Assembly (NCBI GenBank): GCA_022652735.1 | Contig: JALCRP010000013.1 | Location: 1-57,147 of the forward strand | Reading direction: 5' to 3' | Length of the DNA stretch: 57,147 nt | Origin: Faecalibacterium sp. | Lineage (GTDB): Bacteria > Bacillota > Clostridia > Oscillospirales > Ruminococcaceae | In this document: positions 49,307-57,102 of the stretch, piece after piece | Layout: each line of letters begins with the position of its first letter | How positions within the stretch are numbered: the stretch's first letter is position 1 | Position numbers and translations under genes: made by a program | The notes under the pieces: model-generated | The model's database searches: none | Seen by the model: the letters and a program-made list of their open reading frames with translations, nothing else | What the model was told of the DNA's origin: nothing

Positions 49307-49332
49307 CAACAAAAACAGGGAGGCACAACTTC

Positions 49333-49620
49333 ATGACGAAGGATCATCCCACCGGAGATTCCGGCTTGTATACAGCACTTCTGGCCTTAAAAACGCCGGA
49401 TGAATGCTATCGCTTTCTGCAGGATGTATGCAGCTATTCCGAGCTAAGCGCGATGGAACAGCGCTATGATATTGCCGAAATGCTGAACGAGAAGCACATC
49501 TATACGGACATCATGGACAAGACCGGCGCTTCCAGCGCGATCATCAGCCGCGTCAACCGTGTGCTCGCTGCCGACGGCAGCGTACTGAAGCGCGTTCTCG
49601 ACGCAAAGGCCGGCGATTGA
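49333..49620 (+). CDS. YerC/YecD family TrpR-like regulator
   Basis: A 95-residue helical protein like TrpR in fold: CYRFLQDVCSYSELSAMEQRYDIA and the HTH region with GASSAIISRVNRVL. YerC/YecD proteins are TrpR-related and widely kept in Firmicutes. ATG 49333 follows GGGAGG, and a palindrome lies in the leader. The regulated genes and ligand are unknown. A hairpin ends it. Confidence 0.86.
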   Translation: MTKDHPTGDSGLYTALLALKTPDECYRFLQDVCSYSELSAMEQRYDIAEMLNEKHIYTDIMDKTGASSAIISRVNRVLAADGSVLKRVLDAKAGD

Positions 49621-49641
49621 TTTTTGGTATCTGCACAAAAG

Positions 49642-49673
49642 AAAGGCAGCCGTATGGTACGGCTGCCTTTTTT
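49642..49673. terminator. Two-way terminator
   Basis: Perfect 13-bp stem AAAGGCAGCCGTA / TACGGCTGCCTTT with TGG loop, T-run after, A-run before; between yerC and the next minus-strand gene. Confidence 0.95.
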
Positions 49674-49681
49674 GTTTTTCG

Positions 49682-50104
49682 TTATCCCTGCGGCGGCGTC
49701 GGCGTTTTTTGCTCTGCCGGCGCATCTTTTTTGGCGTATTTGCCGATGCGCTGCAGCAGCATGGCCTTTTCCAGCGCGCCCAGAATCAGCCCGGCGCCCA
49801 AACCCAGCAGCATCCCAAGCACAATGCCGGTATAGATGCCCGACATCACCGTGCCGCCCAAAAGGAACTTGGAGATCAGCGCGCCGAGGATCATGCCCCA
49901 GATGCAGCCGATTACAAGAAGCTTCCCGATCATTTCCTGCTGGGTGGTTTTCAGGGTTGTGCGCTCTTGGTCGGTCAGGCCGTCTTCGGCCGTTTGCATC
50001 TCCTGTCGCAGCGTAGGCGCCGCCGGCGTTTGCAGCGTTTCGGGCTGCGGCGCGGCTTCGGGCATCTGCATGGTGGGCACCGTATGGTTTTCCTGCTCTC
50101 CCAT
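49682..50104 (-). CDS. Small membrane protein of unknown function
   Basis: A 140-residue protein with a Gln/Thr/Pro-rich hydrophilic N-terminus (about 1-55), then two Gly-rich hydrophobic helices (about 58-110), and a charged tail. The Gly-zipper pattern (GMILGALISKFLLGG) suggests close helix packing. I recognise no family. ATG 50104 follows AAAGGAAA; an in-frame ATG 20 codons earlier covers the promoter. Neighbours give no clue. Confidence 0.68.
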   Translation of the reverse strand: MGEQENHTVPTMQMPEAAPQPETLQTPAAPTLRQEMQTAEDGLTDQERTTLKTTQQEMIGKLLVIGCIWGMILGALISKFLLGGTVMSGIYTGIVLGMLLGLGAGLILGALEKAMLLQRIGKYAKKDAPAEQKTPTPPQG

Positions 50105-50135
50105 TTTCCTTTCCTCGCTCTCAAAATTTTCTGTC

Positions 50136-50144
50136 AGTATAGCA
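50136..50144 (-). promoter_or_regulatory. Extended -10 promoter of the small membrane protein gene
   Basis: On the minus strand TGCTATACT, 30 bases before the ATG at 50104. Confidence 0.55.
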
Positions 50145-50170
50145 TAGGCCCCTAAAAAAAGCAAAAAACA

Positions 50171-50179
50171 TGTTATACT
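50171..50179 (+). promoter_or_regulatory. Extended -10 promoter of the DJ-1 gene
   Basis: TGTTATACT, 48 bases before ATG 50227; no -35. Confidence 0.55.
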
Positions 50180-50226
50180 ATTATAAAATCCAAATTACTT
50201 TTTTTGCTTGATAAAGGAGTTTCAAA

Positions 50227-50781
50227 ATGAGCAAAGCTGTTGTATTTTTTGCCAACGGTACCGAGGAGTGCGAGGCGCTTCTCGTTGTCGATCTTCTGCG
50301 GCGCGCCGGCGTCGGCGTAACTGTCGCCTCTGCCTCGGGCACAAAGCAGATCGTCTCCAGCCATAAAGTGCATCTGGAAACGGACGCCTTAGCCGAAGAG
50401 GTGGATTATACCGATGTCGATCTGGTGGTTTTGCCGGGCGGCATCCCGGGCACACCGAATCTTGCGGCAAACGAAACGGTTTGCCGTGTGGCGAAGCAGT
50501 TTATGGCCGATGAAACCAAAAAGGTCGCCGCCATCTGCGCCGCGCCGAGCATCCTCGGGCATCTCGGCCTTTTGGCGGGCAAAAAGGCGACAAGCCACGC
50601 CAAATTCCGCGATCAGCTCACCGGCGCCGTGGTGCTTGATACCGAAGTTGTCGTGGACGGCAACCTGATTACGAGCTTTGGCCTCGGCGGGGCGATTCCG
50701 TTTGCGCTTGAGCTGGTAAAGCAGCTGGCCGGCGAAAGCGAAGCCGAGCGCATCCGCGGCGCAATCGAATATCTGCACTGA
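50227..50781 (+). CDS. DJ-1/PfpI family protein
   Basis: A 184-residue protein with the DJ-1 fold. The nucleophile cysteine is C104 in AAICAAPS with E16 in EECEAL close by, as in DJ-1/ThiJ/YajL. This group has glyoxalase III-like and deglycase-type roles, debated, and protects from methylglyoxal or oxidative damage. ATG follows AAAGGAG. A 275-base gap follows it with the Tat promoter near its end and no other gene. Confidence 0.92.
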   Translation: MSKAVVFFANGTEECEALLVVDLLRRAGVGVTVASASGTKQIVSSHKVHLETDALAEEVDYTDVDLVVLPGGIPGTPNLAANETVCRVAKQFMADETKKVAAICAAPSILGHLGLLAGKKATSHAKFRDQLTGAVVLDTEVVVDGNLITSFGLGGAIPFALELVKQLAGESEAERIRGAIEYLH

Positions 50782-50966
50782 CGCTTCGGAAATCATCCGC
50801 CTTTTTTTGCCTTTTAGCGTGTTTTCACAGATTGTTCACAGCTTGTCTATCACTTCTTGGCCCAGATTTGATATTTATATTGTAGCCTTTTTGTAAGAAT
50901 TAGGTCGAGCGCTGATCTCCCGCTATTTTCACAAAAGACATGCGCCGCTTTCAGTGAAAAAGCATC

Positions 50967-50995
50967 TGGTCAAACGTAGGGGATTATGCTATAAT
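50967..50995 (+). promoter_or_regulatory. Promoter of the Tat operon
   Basis: TGGTCA, 17 bases, TATAAT with TGC extension, 62 bases before the TatB-like ATG. The consensus -10 suggests strong expression. Confidence 0.8.
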
Positions 50996-51056
50996 GTCGC
51001 TAAATGGCCGTTTTCTCGCCCCAGCGGGCGGCCGACCAGAAAGGAAACAGACAACT

Positions 51057-51686
51057 ATGAAAATCGGATTTTCCGAAATCATCGTAATCATCATTGTGGC
51101 AATGGTCGTCATCGGGCCGGACAAGATGCCGGAATACGCGCGCAAGTTTGGCAAGTTGCTGACAAAGCTGCGGGATTATACGGGCGCGGCCACCAAAGAA
51201 ATGCAGGAGCCTCTGCAGCAGATTCAGAAGCCCTTGCAGGAGATCACCCAGCCGCTGAACGACATTCAAAGCACTTTGAACGGCAGCGTGGCCGACATGA
51301 CAAAGTCGATCGCCAATATCGGCGTCAAGCAGCCTTCTAAGGCAGAGAAAGCCAAGAAGGAAGCGGAAGCCGAGGAGATCGTCGAGCTGGAAGAGCTGCC
51401 CACCGCAAAGCCGGCCGAAGCCAGCGCCGCGCCGGAGGCCGTAAAACCGGCTGAAGCCCCGGCCGCACCGGAAGAGAAAAAGCCGGCCGAAGCTAAATCG
51501 AAAAAAGCCGCAGCGCCCGCCAAGGCAAAGGCTGCCGCAAAACCCACAGCCAAAAAGCCCGCCGCAAAGGCAGCGGCCAAGAAGCCTGCGGCAAAAGCCG
51601 CAAAGCCCGCCACCAAAAAGCCTGCGGCAAAAGCAAAATCCGCGGCAAAAGCCAAAGAAAAGCCTGCGGAGCCTGTACATTCTTAA
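51057..51686 (+). CDS. TatA/TatB-like Sec-independent translocase subunit with histone-H1-like tail
   Basis: A 209-residue protein. The N-terminus MKIGFSEIIV with the G20-P21 hinge, then an amphipathic helix (PDKMPEYARKFGKLL) is that of TatB, whose E. coli form also reads IGFSE. A Gln/Pro region (60-85) and an acidic part (about 95-120) follow, then about 80 residues made of Ala, Lys and Pro with AAKKPAAK-type repeats, as in histone H1. TatB tails are usually short and not like this. ATG 51057 follows AAAGGAAA. First gene of the Tat operon (TatB-like, TatA, TatC), which exports folded proteins by the twin-arginine signal. Confidence 0.86.
   Translation: MKIGFSEIIVIIIVAMVVIGPDKMPEYARKFGKLLTKLRDYTGAATKEMQEPLQQIQKPLQEITQPLNDIQSTLNGSVADMTKSIANIGVKQPSKAEKAKKEAEAEEIVELEELPTAKPAEASAAPEAVKPAEAPAAPEEKKPAEAKSKKAAAPAKAKAAAKPTAKKPAAKAAAKKPAAKAAKPATKKPAAKAKSAAKAKEKPAEPVHS
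51582..51634 (+). repeat. Short direct repeats inside the TatB-like tail
   Basis: AAGCCTGCGGCAAAAGC occurs exactly at 51582-51598 and 51618-51634, with imperfect copies around. They encode the KPAAKA units and may change length by slippage. Confidence 0.75.
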
Positions 51687-51774
51687 CCGTGAAGCAACGC
51701 CTGCAAAGGCGATGCCTATAAAGAAATTATAATGGAGCCGCGGCCGGAAAGGCTGCGCAAAAGGAGAGACTGTT

Positions 51775-52002
51775 ATGAGAGCTGGTACAATGGAGCTTCT
51801 GGTTGTCCTGATTGTTGTTTTGGTTATTTTTGGACCCAAGCAGCTGCCGAAGCTGGCAAAGATGTTTGGCAAAACGACCAAAGCCTTCAAGGATGGCATG
51901 GATAACGAAGATGAGGACGCCTCTTCCGACAAGAACGAAGCTAAGGCTGCTCCTGTTGAGGAGAAGGCCGAAGAGAAGAAAACTGAGGATAAAGCAGAAT
52001 AA
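51775..52002 (+). CDS. tatA: TatA, Sec-independent translocase pore subunit
   Basis: A 75-residue TatA: membrane helix, F-G-P hinge at FGPKQLPKLAKMFGK, amphipathic helix, and an acidic tail (EDEDASSDKNE). ATG follows AAAGGAG. The stop TAA overlaps the tatC ATG (TAATG). It forms the protein-conducting oligomer. Confidence 0.94.
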   Translation: MRAGTMELLVVLIVVLVIFGPKQLPKLAKMFGKTTKAFKDGMDNEDEDASSDKNEAKAAPVEEKAEEKKTEDKAE

Positions 52003-52823
52003 TGGCAACAACAGTCAAAAAGAATCCCGTTGCGGCCGATGGAAACGGCGGCAATATGACTCTGACCGGACATCTGAAAGAGCTCCGCAACCGGCTTTTT
52101 GTCGTAGTTGGTGTCTTTGTCGTCGTCGTGACGATCGCCTTGGCCAATGCGGAAAAAGGGGTAAATCTTCTGCTGGATATGTCGACGCAAACCACTACGC
52201 CGTATACCTTTGTCACGATTTCCCCTTCGGAAATGCTGCTGCAGTATTTTCGTATTTCTCTGATCGCCGGCGCAATCGTCGCGATCCCGTTGGCGCTGTT
52301 TGAGATCTGGGCTTTTTCCAACCCCGGTCTGAAGCGCTCGGAAAGCCTTTTCTTTGGCATGGCGCTGCTGTTTGGGCTGGCGCTGTTCGTCATCGGCGTA
52401 TTGTTCGCCTATGAGATCACGCTTCCCTTTATGCTGAACTTCCTGATTACCGTAGGTGTCGGGCAGGTAAGCTACACCCCCACCATCAGTGTGGCCGAAT
52501 ACATAAACTTCGTTATGACGATATTTATAATATTCGGCTGTGTGTTTGAAATGCCGCTTCTGTCCATCATTTTGGCGAAGCTCGGCATCGCAAGCCCGGA
52601 ACTGATGAAAAAGGGCCGCGGCGTAGCCATTGTATTGTGCTTCTTGGTTGCCGCCATCATTACTCCGCCTGATATTTTCTCGCAGATTATGGTTGCGATC
52701 CCGATGGTCTTGCTGTATCAGGTTTCCATCTGGCTTGCCGGCATCTTCTATAAGCCCAAAGCGAAAGATGACGACGAAGACGATGAGGACGACGATACCG
52801 ACGAAGACGACGCAAAAGAGTAA
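52002..52823 (+). CDS. tatC: TatC, twin-arginine signal receptor
   Basis: A 273-residue protein with six membrane helices, the first loop HLKELRNRL and the later F-E-M-P (VFEMPLL) signatures of TatC, and a strongly acidic C-terminal tail (DDDEDDEDDDTDEDD, about 255-269). It binds the twin-arginine signal peptide with TatB. The acid tail is unusual. It overlaps tatA by one base. Confidence 0.96.
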   Translation: MATTVKKNPVAADGNGGNMTLTGHLKELRNRLFVVVGVFVVVVTIALANAEKGVNLLLDMSTQTTTPYTFVTISPSEMLLQYFRISLIAGAIVAIPLALFEIWAFSNPGLKRSESLFFGMALLFGLALFVIGVLFAYEITLPFMLNFLITVGVGQVSYTPTISVAEYINFVMTIFIIFGCVFEMPLLSIILAKLGIASPELMKKGRGVAIVLCFLVAAIITPPDIFSQIMVAIPMVLLYQVSIWLAGIFYKPKAKDDDEDDEDDDTDEDDAKE

Positions 52824-52839
52824 AATATTGCCCTGCTGC

Positions 52840-52878
52840 AAAGGCGGCCCGCTTTTTAGAAAGTGGGCTGCCTTTTTT
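52840..52878 (+). terminator. Terminator of the Tat operon
   Basis: AAAGGC-G-GCCC-G-CTTT pairs with AAAG-T-GGGC-T-GCCTTT, followed by TTTT. Two mismatches. Confidence 0.75.
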
Positions 52879-52912
52879 GTGAAAGAATATTTCTATAAAC
52901 GCCTTTGCCGTC

Positions 52913-52942
52913 TTGCAAAAGCGCCTGCGCTTCGCTTATAAT
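52913..52942 (+). promoter_or_regulatory. Promoter of the glucokinase gene
   Basis: TTGCAA, 18 bases, TATAAT; 57 bases before ATG 52999. Confidence 0.78.
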
Positions 52943-52998
52943 AGCTTTGTTACGGAAAAGACAAAGCGCCGCTGCCGGCGCGCAAGGAGAACAAAACA

Positions 52999-53940
52999 AT
53001 GAAAGAATATGCTTTTGGAATCGACCTCGGCGGCACCACGGCGAAGGTGGGCCTTTTTACAACCTCCGGCGCACTGCTTGAAAAATGGGAAGTTGCAACC
53101 GATACCAGCAATCGTGGCGAAAACATTCTGCGCAATCTGGCAAAAAGCGTCGAAGAAAAGATGACTGAAAAGGATTTGCGCCCCGAGGATGTGGCCGGCG
53201 TAGGCATCGGCGTCCCCGGCCCTGTGATGGAAGATCGCTATGTGCCCGTGTGCGCCAACCTCGGCGGCTGGGGCGATTTGGATATTTCTGCCAACCTTTC
53301 GGCGCTGCTGGACGGGATGGTCGTCAAAACCGGCAATGACGCAAATGTGGCGGCGCTTGGCGAGATCTGGATGGGCACCGCCAAAGGCTGCCGTAATATG
53401 GTTCTTCTCACCTTGGGCACAGGCGTCGGCGGCGGCGTAATCGTCGACGGCAAGGTGATTTGCGGCATGCACGGCGCAGGCGGCGAAGTCGGCCACATCA
53501 CGGTCAACCGCCACGAAGAGGCCACCTGCGGCTGCGGCAAGCACGGCTGCCTCGAGCAGTATTCCAGCGCGACGGGCATCGTCCGCTGCATGAAAAAGCG
53601 GCTGGCCGCCAGCAAGGCCGCCAGCCTTTTGCGCGGCAAAGAGTTCACAGCCAAGGATGTGTTCGATGCGGCGCGCGCCGGCGATGCGCTGGCTAAGGCA
53701 CAGGTTGAGGAATCCGCCGATATGCTGGGCTTTGCGATGGCTTCCATCGCCGCGACGGTTGATCCCGAGATGTTTTTGCTGGGCGGCGGCGTCAGCCGCG
53801 CCGGCGACATTTTGACGGACGCGGTTGCTGCCGCCTACAAAAAGTATGCGTTCCACGCCTGCCTCGAAACGCCGATCCGCGTAGCAAGCCTCGGCAACGA
53901 CGCCGGCATCTACGGCGCTGTCCGCCTTGTAAAAGGTTAA
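52999..53940 (+). CDS. glcK: ROK family glucokinase
   Basis: A 313-residue sugar kinase. The phosphate motif DLGGTTAK is at residues 9-16, the catalytic base D114 is in GNDAN, and the ROK zinc site has H166 and C177, C179, C184 in CGCGKHGCLEQ. It phosphorylates glucose to glucose 6-phosphate and would feed sugars from glycosidases such as the GH2/GH36 pair. ATG follows AAGGAG. No DNA-binding domain, so it is an enzyme, not a repressor. Confidence 0.94.
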   Translation: MKEYAFGIDLGGTTAKVGLFTTSGALLEKWEVATDTSNRGENILRNLAKSVEEKMTEKDLRPEDVAGVGIGVPGPVMEDRYVPVCANLGGWGDLDISANLSALLDGMVVKTGNDANVAALGEIWMGTAKGCRNMVLLTLGTGVGGGVIVDGKVICGMHGAGGEVGHITVNRHEEATCGCGKHGCLEQYSSATGIVRCMKKRLAASKAASLLRGKEFTAKDVFDAARAGDALAKAQVEESADMLGFAMASIAATVDPEMFLLGGGVSRAGDILTDAVAAAYKKYAFHACLETPIRVASLGNDAGIYGAVRLVKG

Positions 53941-53969
53941 ACGCCTTTTCCCCCCTGAAATAAGATAAC

Positions 53970-54019
53970 AAAACGGCACATCCTTCGCCTCGTTTTGGGG
54001 CTGTGATGTGCCGTTTTTC
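53970..54019. terminator. Two-way terminator
   Basis: 13-bp stem AAAACGGCACATC / GATGTGCCGTTTT with a 22-base loop, T-run after, A-run before; between glcK and the YggS gene. Confidence 0.88.
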
Positions 54020-54043
54020 TTTCTTTTGTCGGGCTGTTTTGGC

Positions 54044-54769
54044 TTACTGCGCGGCCGTGCCGTAATCCCGCGCGCCATAAATGGCCGTGCCAATGCGCAC
54101 GATCGTGGCGCCCTCGCGCACGGCGTTTTCGTAATCGCCGCTCATGCCCATCGAAAGCACATCCATTGCGGTATGCTCGTAGCGGCGGGCTGCCGCTTGG
54201 GCGGCAAGCTCCCGCACTGCGGCAAAAAAGGCGCGGTTGGCGGCCTCGTCGGTGCCGGCAGGGGGGATCGCCATCAGCCCGTGCACCATGATGTGCTGTG
54301 CCGCGGCGGCCGCCTCCAACAGAGGCCACAGCGCCTCAGGCGAAGCGCCGGTTTTGCTTTCCTCTTCGCCGATGTTGATTTCCAGCAGAATGCCCTGCAC
54401 AAGGCCGCGCTTTTCGGCCTCTTTGTCGATGGCCTGTAAAACGTGTACGCTGTCGACGCTTTCGATCAGCGCCGCACGGCCCAATACCTTTTTGATTTTG
54501 TTCGTCTGCAGATGGCCGATCAGGTGCGCCGGCTTGCCTAAGTAGGCCCCGGCATCAAAGTTGCGCGCCAGCTCCTGCACATGGTTTTCGCCAAACAAGT
54601 CGATCGGCAGGGCGGCGCTTGCCCGCACGGTTTGTGCCGTGCGCGTTTTGCAGGCGGCGCACAGGCGGATTTCTTCCGGACGGCGGCCGGCCTGCCGGGC
54701 CGCCGCTGCGATATGCTCCCGAATTTCGGCTACCGCCGCGGTCATGGCCTGCATTTCCGGTGTTTCCAT
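54044..54769 (-). CDS. YggS/PROSC family PLP-homeostasis protein
   Basis: A 241-residue pyridoxal-phosphate-binding protein with a TIM barrel like alanine racemase. The PLP lysine is K41 in CAACKTR; GENHVQEL, LIGHLQTNK and SMGMSGDYENAV follow, all typical. It keeps PLP levels in balance and has no known enzyme activity. ATG 54769 is four bases after the UPF0340 stop, so the two are one operon. A longer open frame at its start overlaps that gene and is not used. Confidence 0.94.
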   Translation of the reverse strand: METPEMQAMTAAVAEIREHIAAAARQAGRRPEEIRLCAACKTRTAQTVRASAALPIDLFGENHVQELARNFDAGAYLGKPAHLIGHLQTNKIKKVLGRAALIESVDSVHVLQAIDKEAEKRGLVQGILLEINIGEEESKTGASPEALWPLLEAAAAAQHIMVHGLMAIPPAGTDEAANRAFFAAVRELAAQAAARRYEHTAMDVLSMGMSGDYENAVREGATIVRIGTAIYGARDYGTAAQ

Positions 54770-54773
54770 CGCT

Positions 54774-55328
54774 TCAGGCCTCCTCGGTATATTGGGCGCG
54801 CTCGCCACCAACATATTTCGGGCGTGTGCGGGCGCAAAGCAAAATTGCCTGCCCAATGTGGTCGAGGCTGAGCCGCACCGGCACCGCCACATGTTTTAGG
54901 TGCATGCCGATCAAGGTGCCGCCAATGTCCATACCGGCCGCCGCGCGAATTTCCTCCACGGCCACAGGATGCGCAAAAGCTTTCCAGCAGGTGGTAGCCC
55001 AGCTGCCGCCCGCATGGGGCCGCGGCACCACGCATACCGGCTCATAGCCGTACTGCTCGGCAGCCGCCTGTTCCAAGATGATCGCACGGTTCAAATGCTC
55101 GCAGCACTGGGCCGCCAGATAGATGCCCTTTTGCCGTAAAACAGGGTATATGCCCGCCAGCACAGCCTCTGCGGCCTCCAAGCTCGAATCTTTGCCGATA
55201 TGCCCGCCGACAATTTCGCTCGACGAGCAGCCCACGACAAAAAGATCGCCCGCTTTCAAGTTTGCCTGCGCCAGCAGTTCCTCTGCGGCGCGGCGCGCCT
55301 GCGCGGTAATTTCTTGTGTATCCAACAT
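54774..55328 (-). CDS. UPF0340 family protein (YwlG, DUF436)
   Basis: A 184-residue protein of the UPF0340 family; the VVGCSSSEIVGGHIGK stretch and the GMDIGGTLIGMHLKHVAVPVR segment are typical. It is widely kept in Firmicutes but its role is unknown. ATG 55328 follows AAGGAG. It is upstream of YggS in the same operon. Confidence 0.92.
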   Translation of the reverse strand: MLDTQEITAQARRAAEELLAQANLKAGDLFVVGCSSSEIVGGHIGKDSSLEAAEAVLAGIYPVLRQKGIYLAAQCCEHLNRAIILEQAAAEQYGYEPVCVVPRPHAGGSWATTCWKAFAHPVAVEEIRAAAGMDIGGTLIGMHLKHVAVPVRLSLDHIGQAILLCARTRPKYVGGERAQYTEEA

Positions 55329-55462
55329 GAAACTCGCACTCCTTTTTCCTGTAAAGCGCCCCCGAAAAAGGGGCAAAAGGCGCTCACTTTTCCACTATTT
55401 ATGGCGCCGCCGTGGAAAACTCTGCGGCGGTAAACGCCAGCCCGCCGCGGTTACGCGGATAT

Positions 55463-56767
55463 TCAGGCGGTAAAATACAGGCTGCTGCCGTCGGCGTTGG
55501 CCAGCCACCAGCCGTCCTCTGTCGGGCACACGCCGGTAATGCGGCCGCGGCATCCCTCGCCTTTATAGATGGCGGTTTGCGCAATGTTGCCGTCGGCCGA
55601 AAACGCATACGCGCGCCCCAGCTGGTTTTCCGGCCGCAGCAGCCAGCCCTGCGTCATACGCGGCAGATGCATCACAATGCGGCGCAGCAGCGTGTTTTGG
55701 GCGGCGCCATCCACCCAGCTTTTTCGGCTGCCGCACACCGAAACCCATATCTCGCCGCCCTCGCCGCGGGCCAGCCCCGCAGGATACCCCGGCAGGCCGT
55801 CCAGCATCAACTTTGCCTCGCCGGCGGCCACATCCGCGCCGCGCGCCGAAGCGGCAACGCTCCATACACGATAGTTTTCGGTTTCGGAAAAATAAAGTGT
55901 CTCGCCGCTTTCGTCCAGCGCCAGCCCGCCCGCGCCCGCAATATTTTGGGCCACACAAACCGCCTTTTGGGCCGTAGGGTCATACGCATAAATCGTACCC
56001 GTGGCAGTATGGGCCAAAAGCTCCGTATCAAAAGCGTTTTCCAGCCCGTGCGCCGATGCGGGCACCGCCGAAAAATCGGCAAAGTAAACCGTGCCGTCCG
56101 GCCCGATCGTCAGCGCCGAGGGGCAGGCAAGCCGCCGCCCGTCGATTGTTGTGACAACAGGCTCTACGCTGACGGCCCAGCCATCGAACGAGGCTTTCAG
56201 CAGCGCGCCGCCGCCTGCCAGCGTACCCGAGGCGGCCGCATCCGTGAGATAAAGGGTACCGTCGGGCGCAAAGCCCAGCCCTGTGACAGCGCCGCCCGTA
56301 GAAAGCACTTCGTCCAAGCCCGTGCCGTCGGGCCGGATACGGATCACCTTGCCGCCATCCACGGCGGCGTACAAAAAGCCATCCTGCTGTACCACACAGA
56401 TGGGGTTTTGATAGGGGCTGATGTCCAGCGCCTGCGATGTGCCGGTGCTGTCGGCCGAATACTGCATGCTGTAAGCATTGGCCTCATAGCGCTGCGGCGC
56501 AAAGGCGCACGGCGCAAACAAAAGGTAGCCCGCCCAAATCACCGCCGCGCCCACCAAAACGATGCCGGCCGCCACGGAGAACCGCGTCAAAAGTGCATCC
56601 CGCGCCGCGCATGCCTGTGCATGCATTTGTGCGCGCCGACGCTCGGCGCGCTGCTGGCGCGCGCCTGTGCGGCGATACCACCGCTGGACGCGCGGAATCA
56701 CCGTCGGCCCAAAAACGATCAGCAAAATGAGCAGGATCAATAACAGCTCGGAAAAGCCCAGTTTCAT
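55463..56767 (-). CDS. TatA/B-like N-terminus joined to a strictosidine-synthase-like beta-propeller
   Basis: A 434-residue protein. Residues 1-34 (KLGFSELLLILLILLIVFGP, then IPRVQRWYRR) follow the TatA/TatB pattern: GFSE, one membrane helix, F-G-P hinge at 19-21, then a basic amphipathic helix (22-50). A second membrane helix is at about 63-84. From about 95 come YWTD/NHL-like blades of a six-bladed propeller: GLGFAPDGTLYLTDA, LTIGPDGTVYFADF, SETENYRVWSV and GYPAGLARGEGGEIWVSV, the last two typical of strictosidine-synthase-like or SMP-30 proteins. The propeller should lie outside the cell. ATG 56767 follows AAAGGGAAC. The frame runs unbroken, with no frameshift between parts. Possible lactonase, sensor or Tat-linked scaffold; I know of no described protein with this order. 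Confidence 0.7.
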   Translation of the reverse strand: MKLGFSELLLILLILLIVFGPTVIPRVQRWYRRTGARQQRAERRRAQMHAQACAARDALLTRFSVAAGIVLVGAAVIWAGYLLFAPCAFAPQRYEANAYSMQYSADSTGTSQALDISPYQNPICVVQQDGFLYAAVDGGKVIRIRPDGTGLDEVLSTGGAVTGLGFAPDGTLYLTDAAASGTLAGGGALLKASFDGWAVSVEPVVTTIDGRRLACPSALTIGPDGTVYFADFSAVPASAHGLENAFDTELLAHTATGTIYAYDPTAQKAVCVAQNIAGAGGLALDESGETLYFSETENYRVWSVAASARGADVAAGEAKLMLDGLPGYPAGLARGEGGEIWVSVCGSRKSWVDGAAQNTLLRRIVMHLPRMTQGWLLRPENQLGRAYAFSADGNIAQTAIYKGEGCRGRITGVCPTEDGWWLANADGSSLYFTA

Positions 56768-56922
56768 AAGTGTTCCCTTTCGGACAGTTCAGCCCTATGT
56801 CAGCCGGATCGCCGCGGCGGCCACGCCGGCACACAGGCCCGACAAATGGTTTGGACGCAGCAGCGGCGCCCCATCCGGGGCGAGCCGGAATCCCGCAAAA
56901 ACGAGATCCTTTCTGTGCGTTT

Positions 56923-56928
56923 ATTATA
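56923..56928 (-). promoter_or_regulatory. Possible -10 of the propeller gene
   Basis: On the minus strand TATAAT, about 155 bases before the ATG; no good -35, so tentative. The 380 bases after 56767 to the window end hold only this and the hairpin at 57103; no gene is supported. Confidence 0.35.
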
Positions 56929-57102
56929 GCGCAAAAGTGTGAACAAAGCGAGATTCCCCGCGGGCAGCAGATTTTTCCTGCTACAAATCGCTTTGTGCTG
57001 CACTTGCCAGCGCACAAAATCCGTAAAAGTCAACAGCTAAAGCACCGATTCGGCAAAATGAACAAAAGAAACATATATTTTTGATGCAAAGACGAAAGAA
57101 AC

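Noticed and set aside
51000-52841. 613-codon minus-strand frame opposite the Tat operon
   Set aside because: Cys/Gly/Phe-rich and antisense to TatB/A/C; no signal or family.
55463-56767. Calling the propeller protein an alkaloid strictosidine synthase
   Set aside because: Bacterial propellers of this class have many activities; only the fold similarity can be supported.
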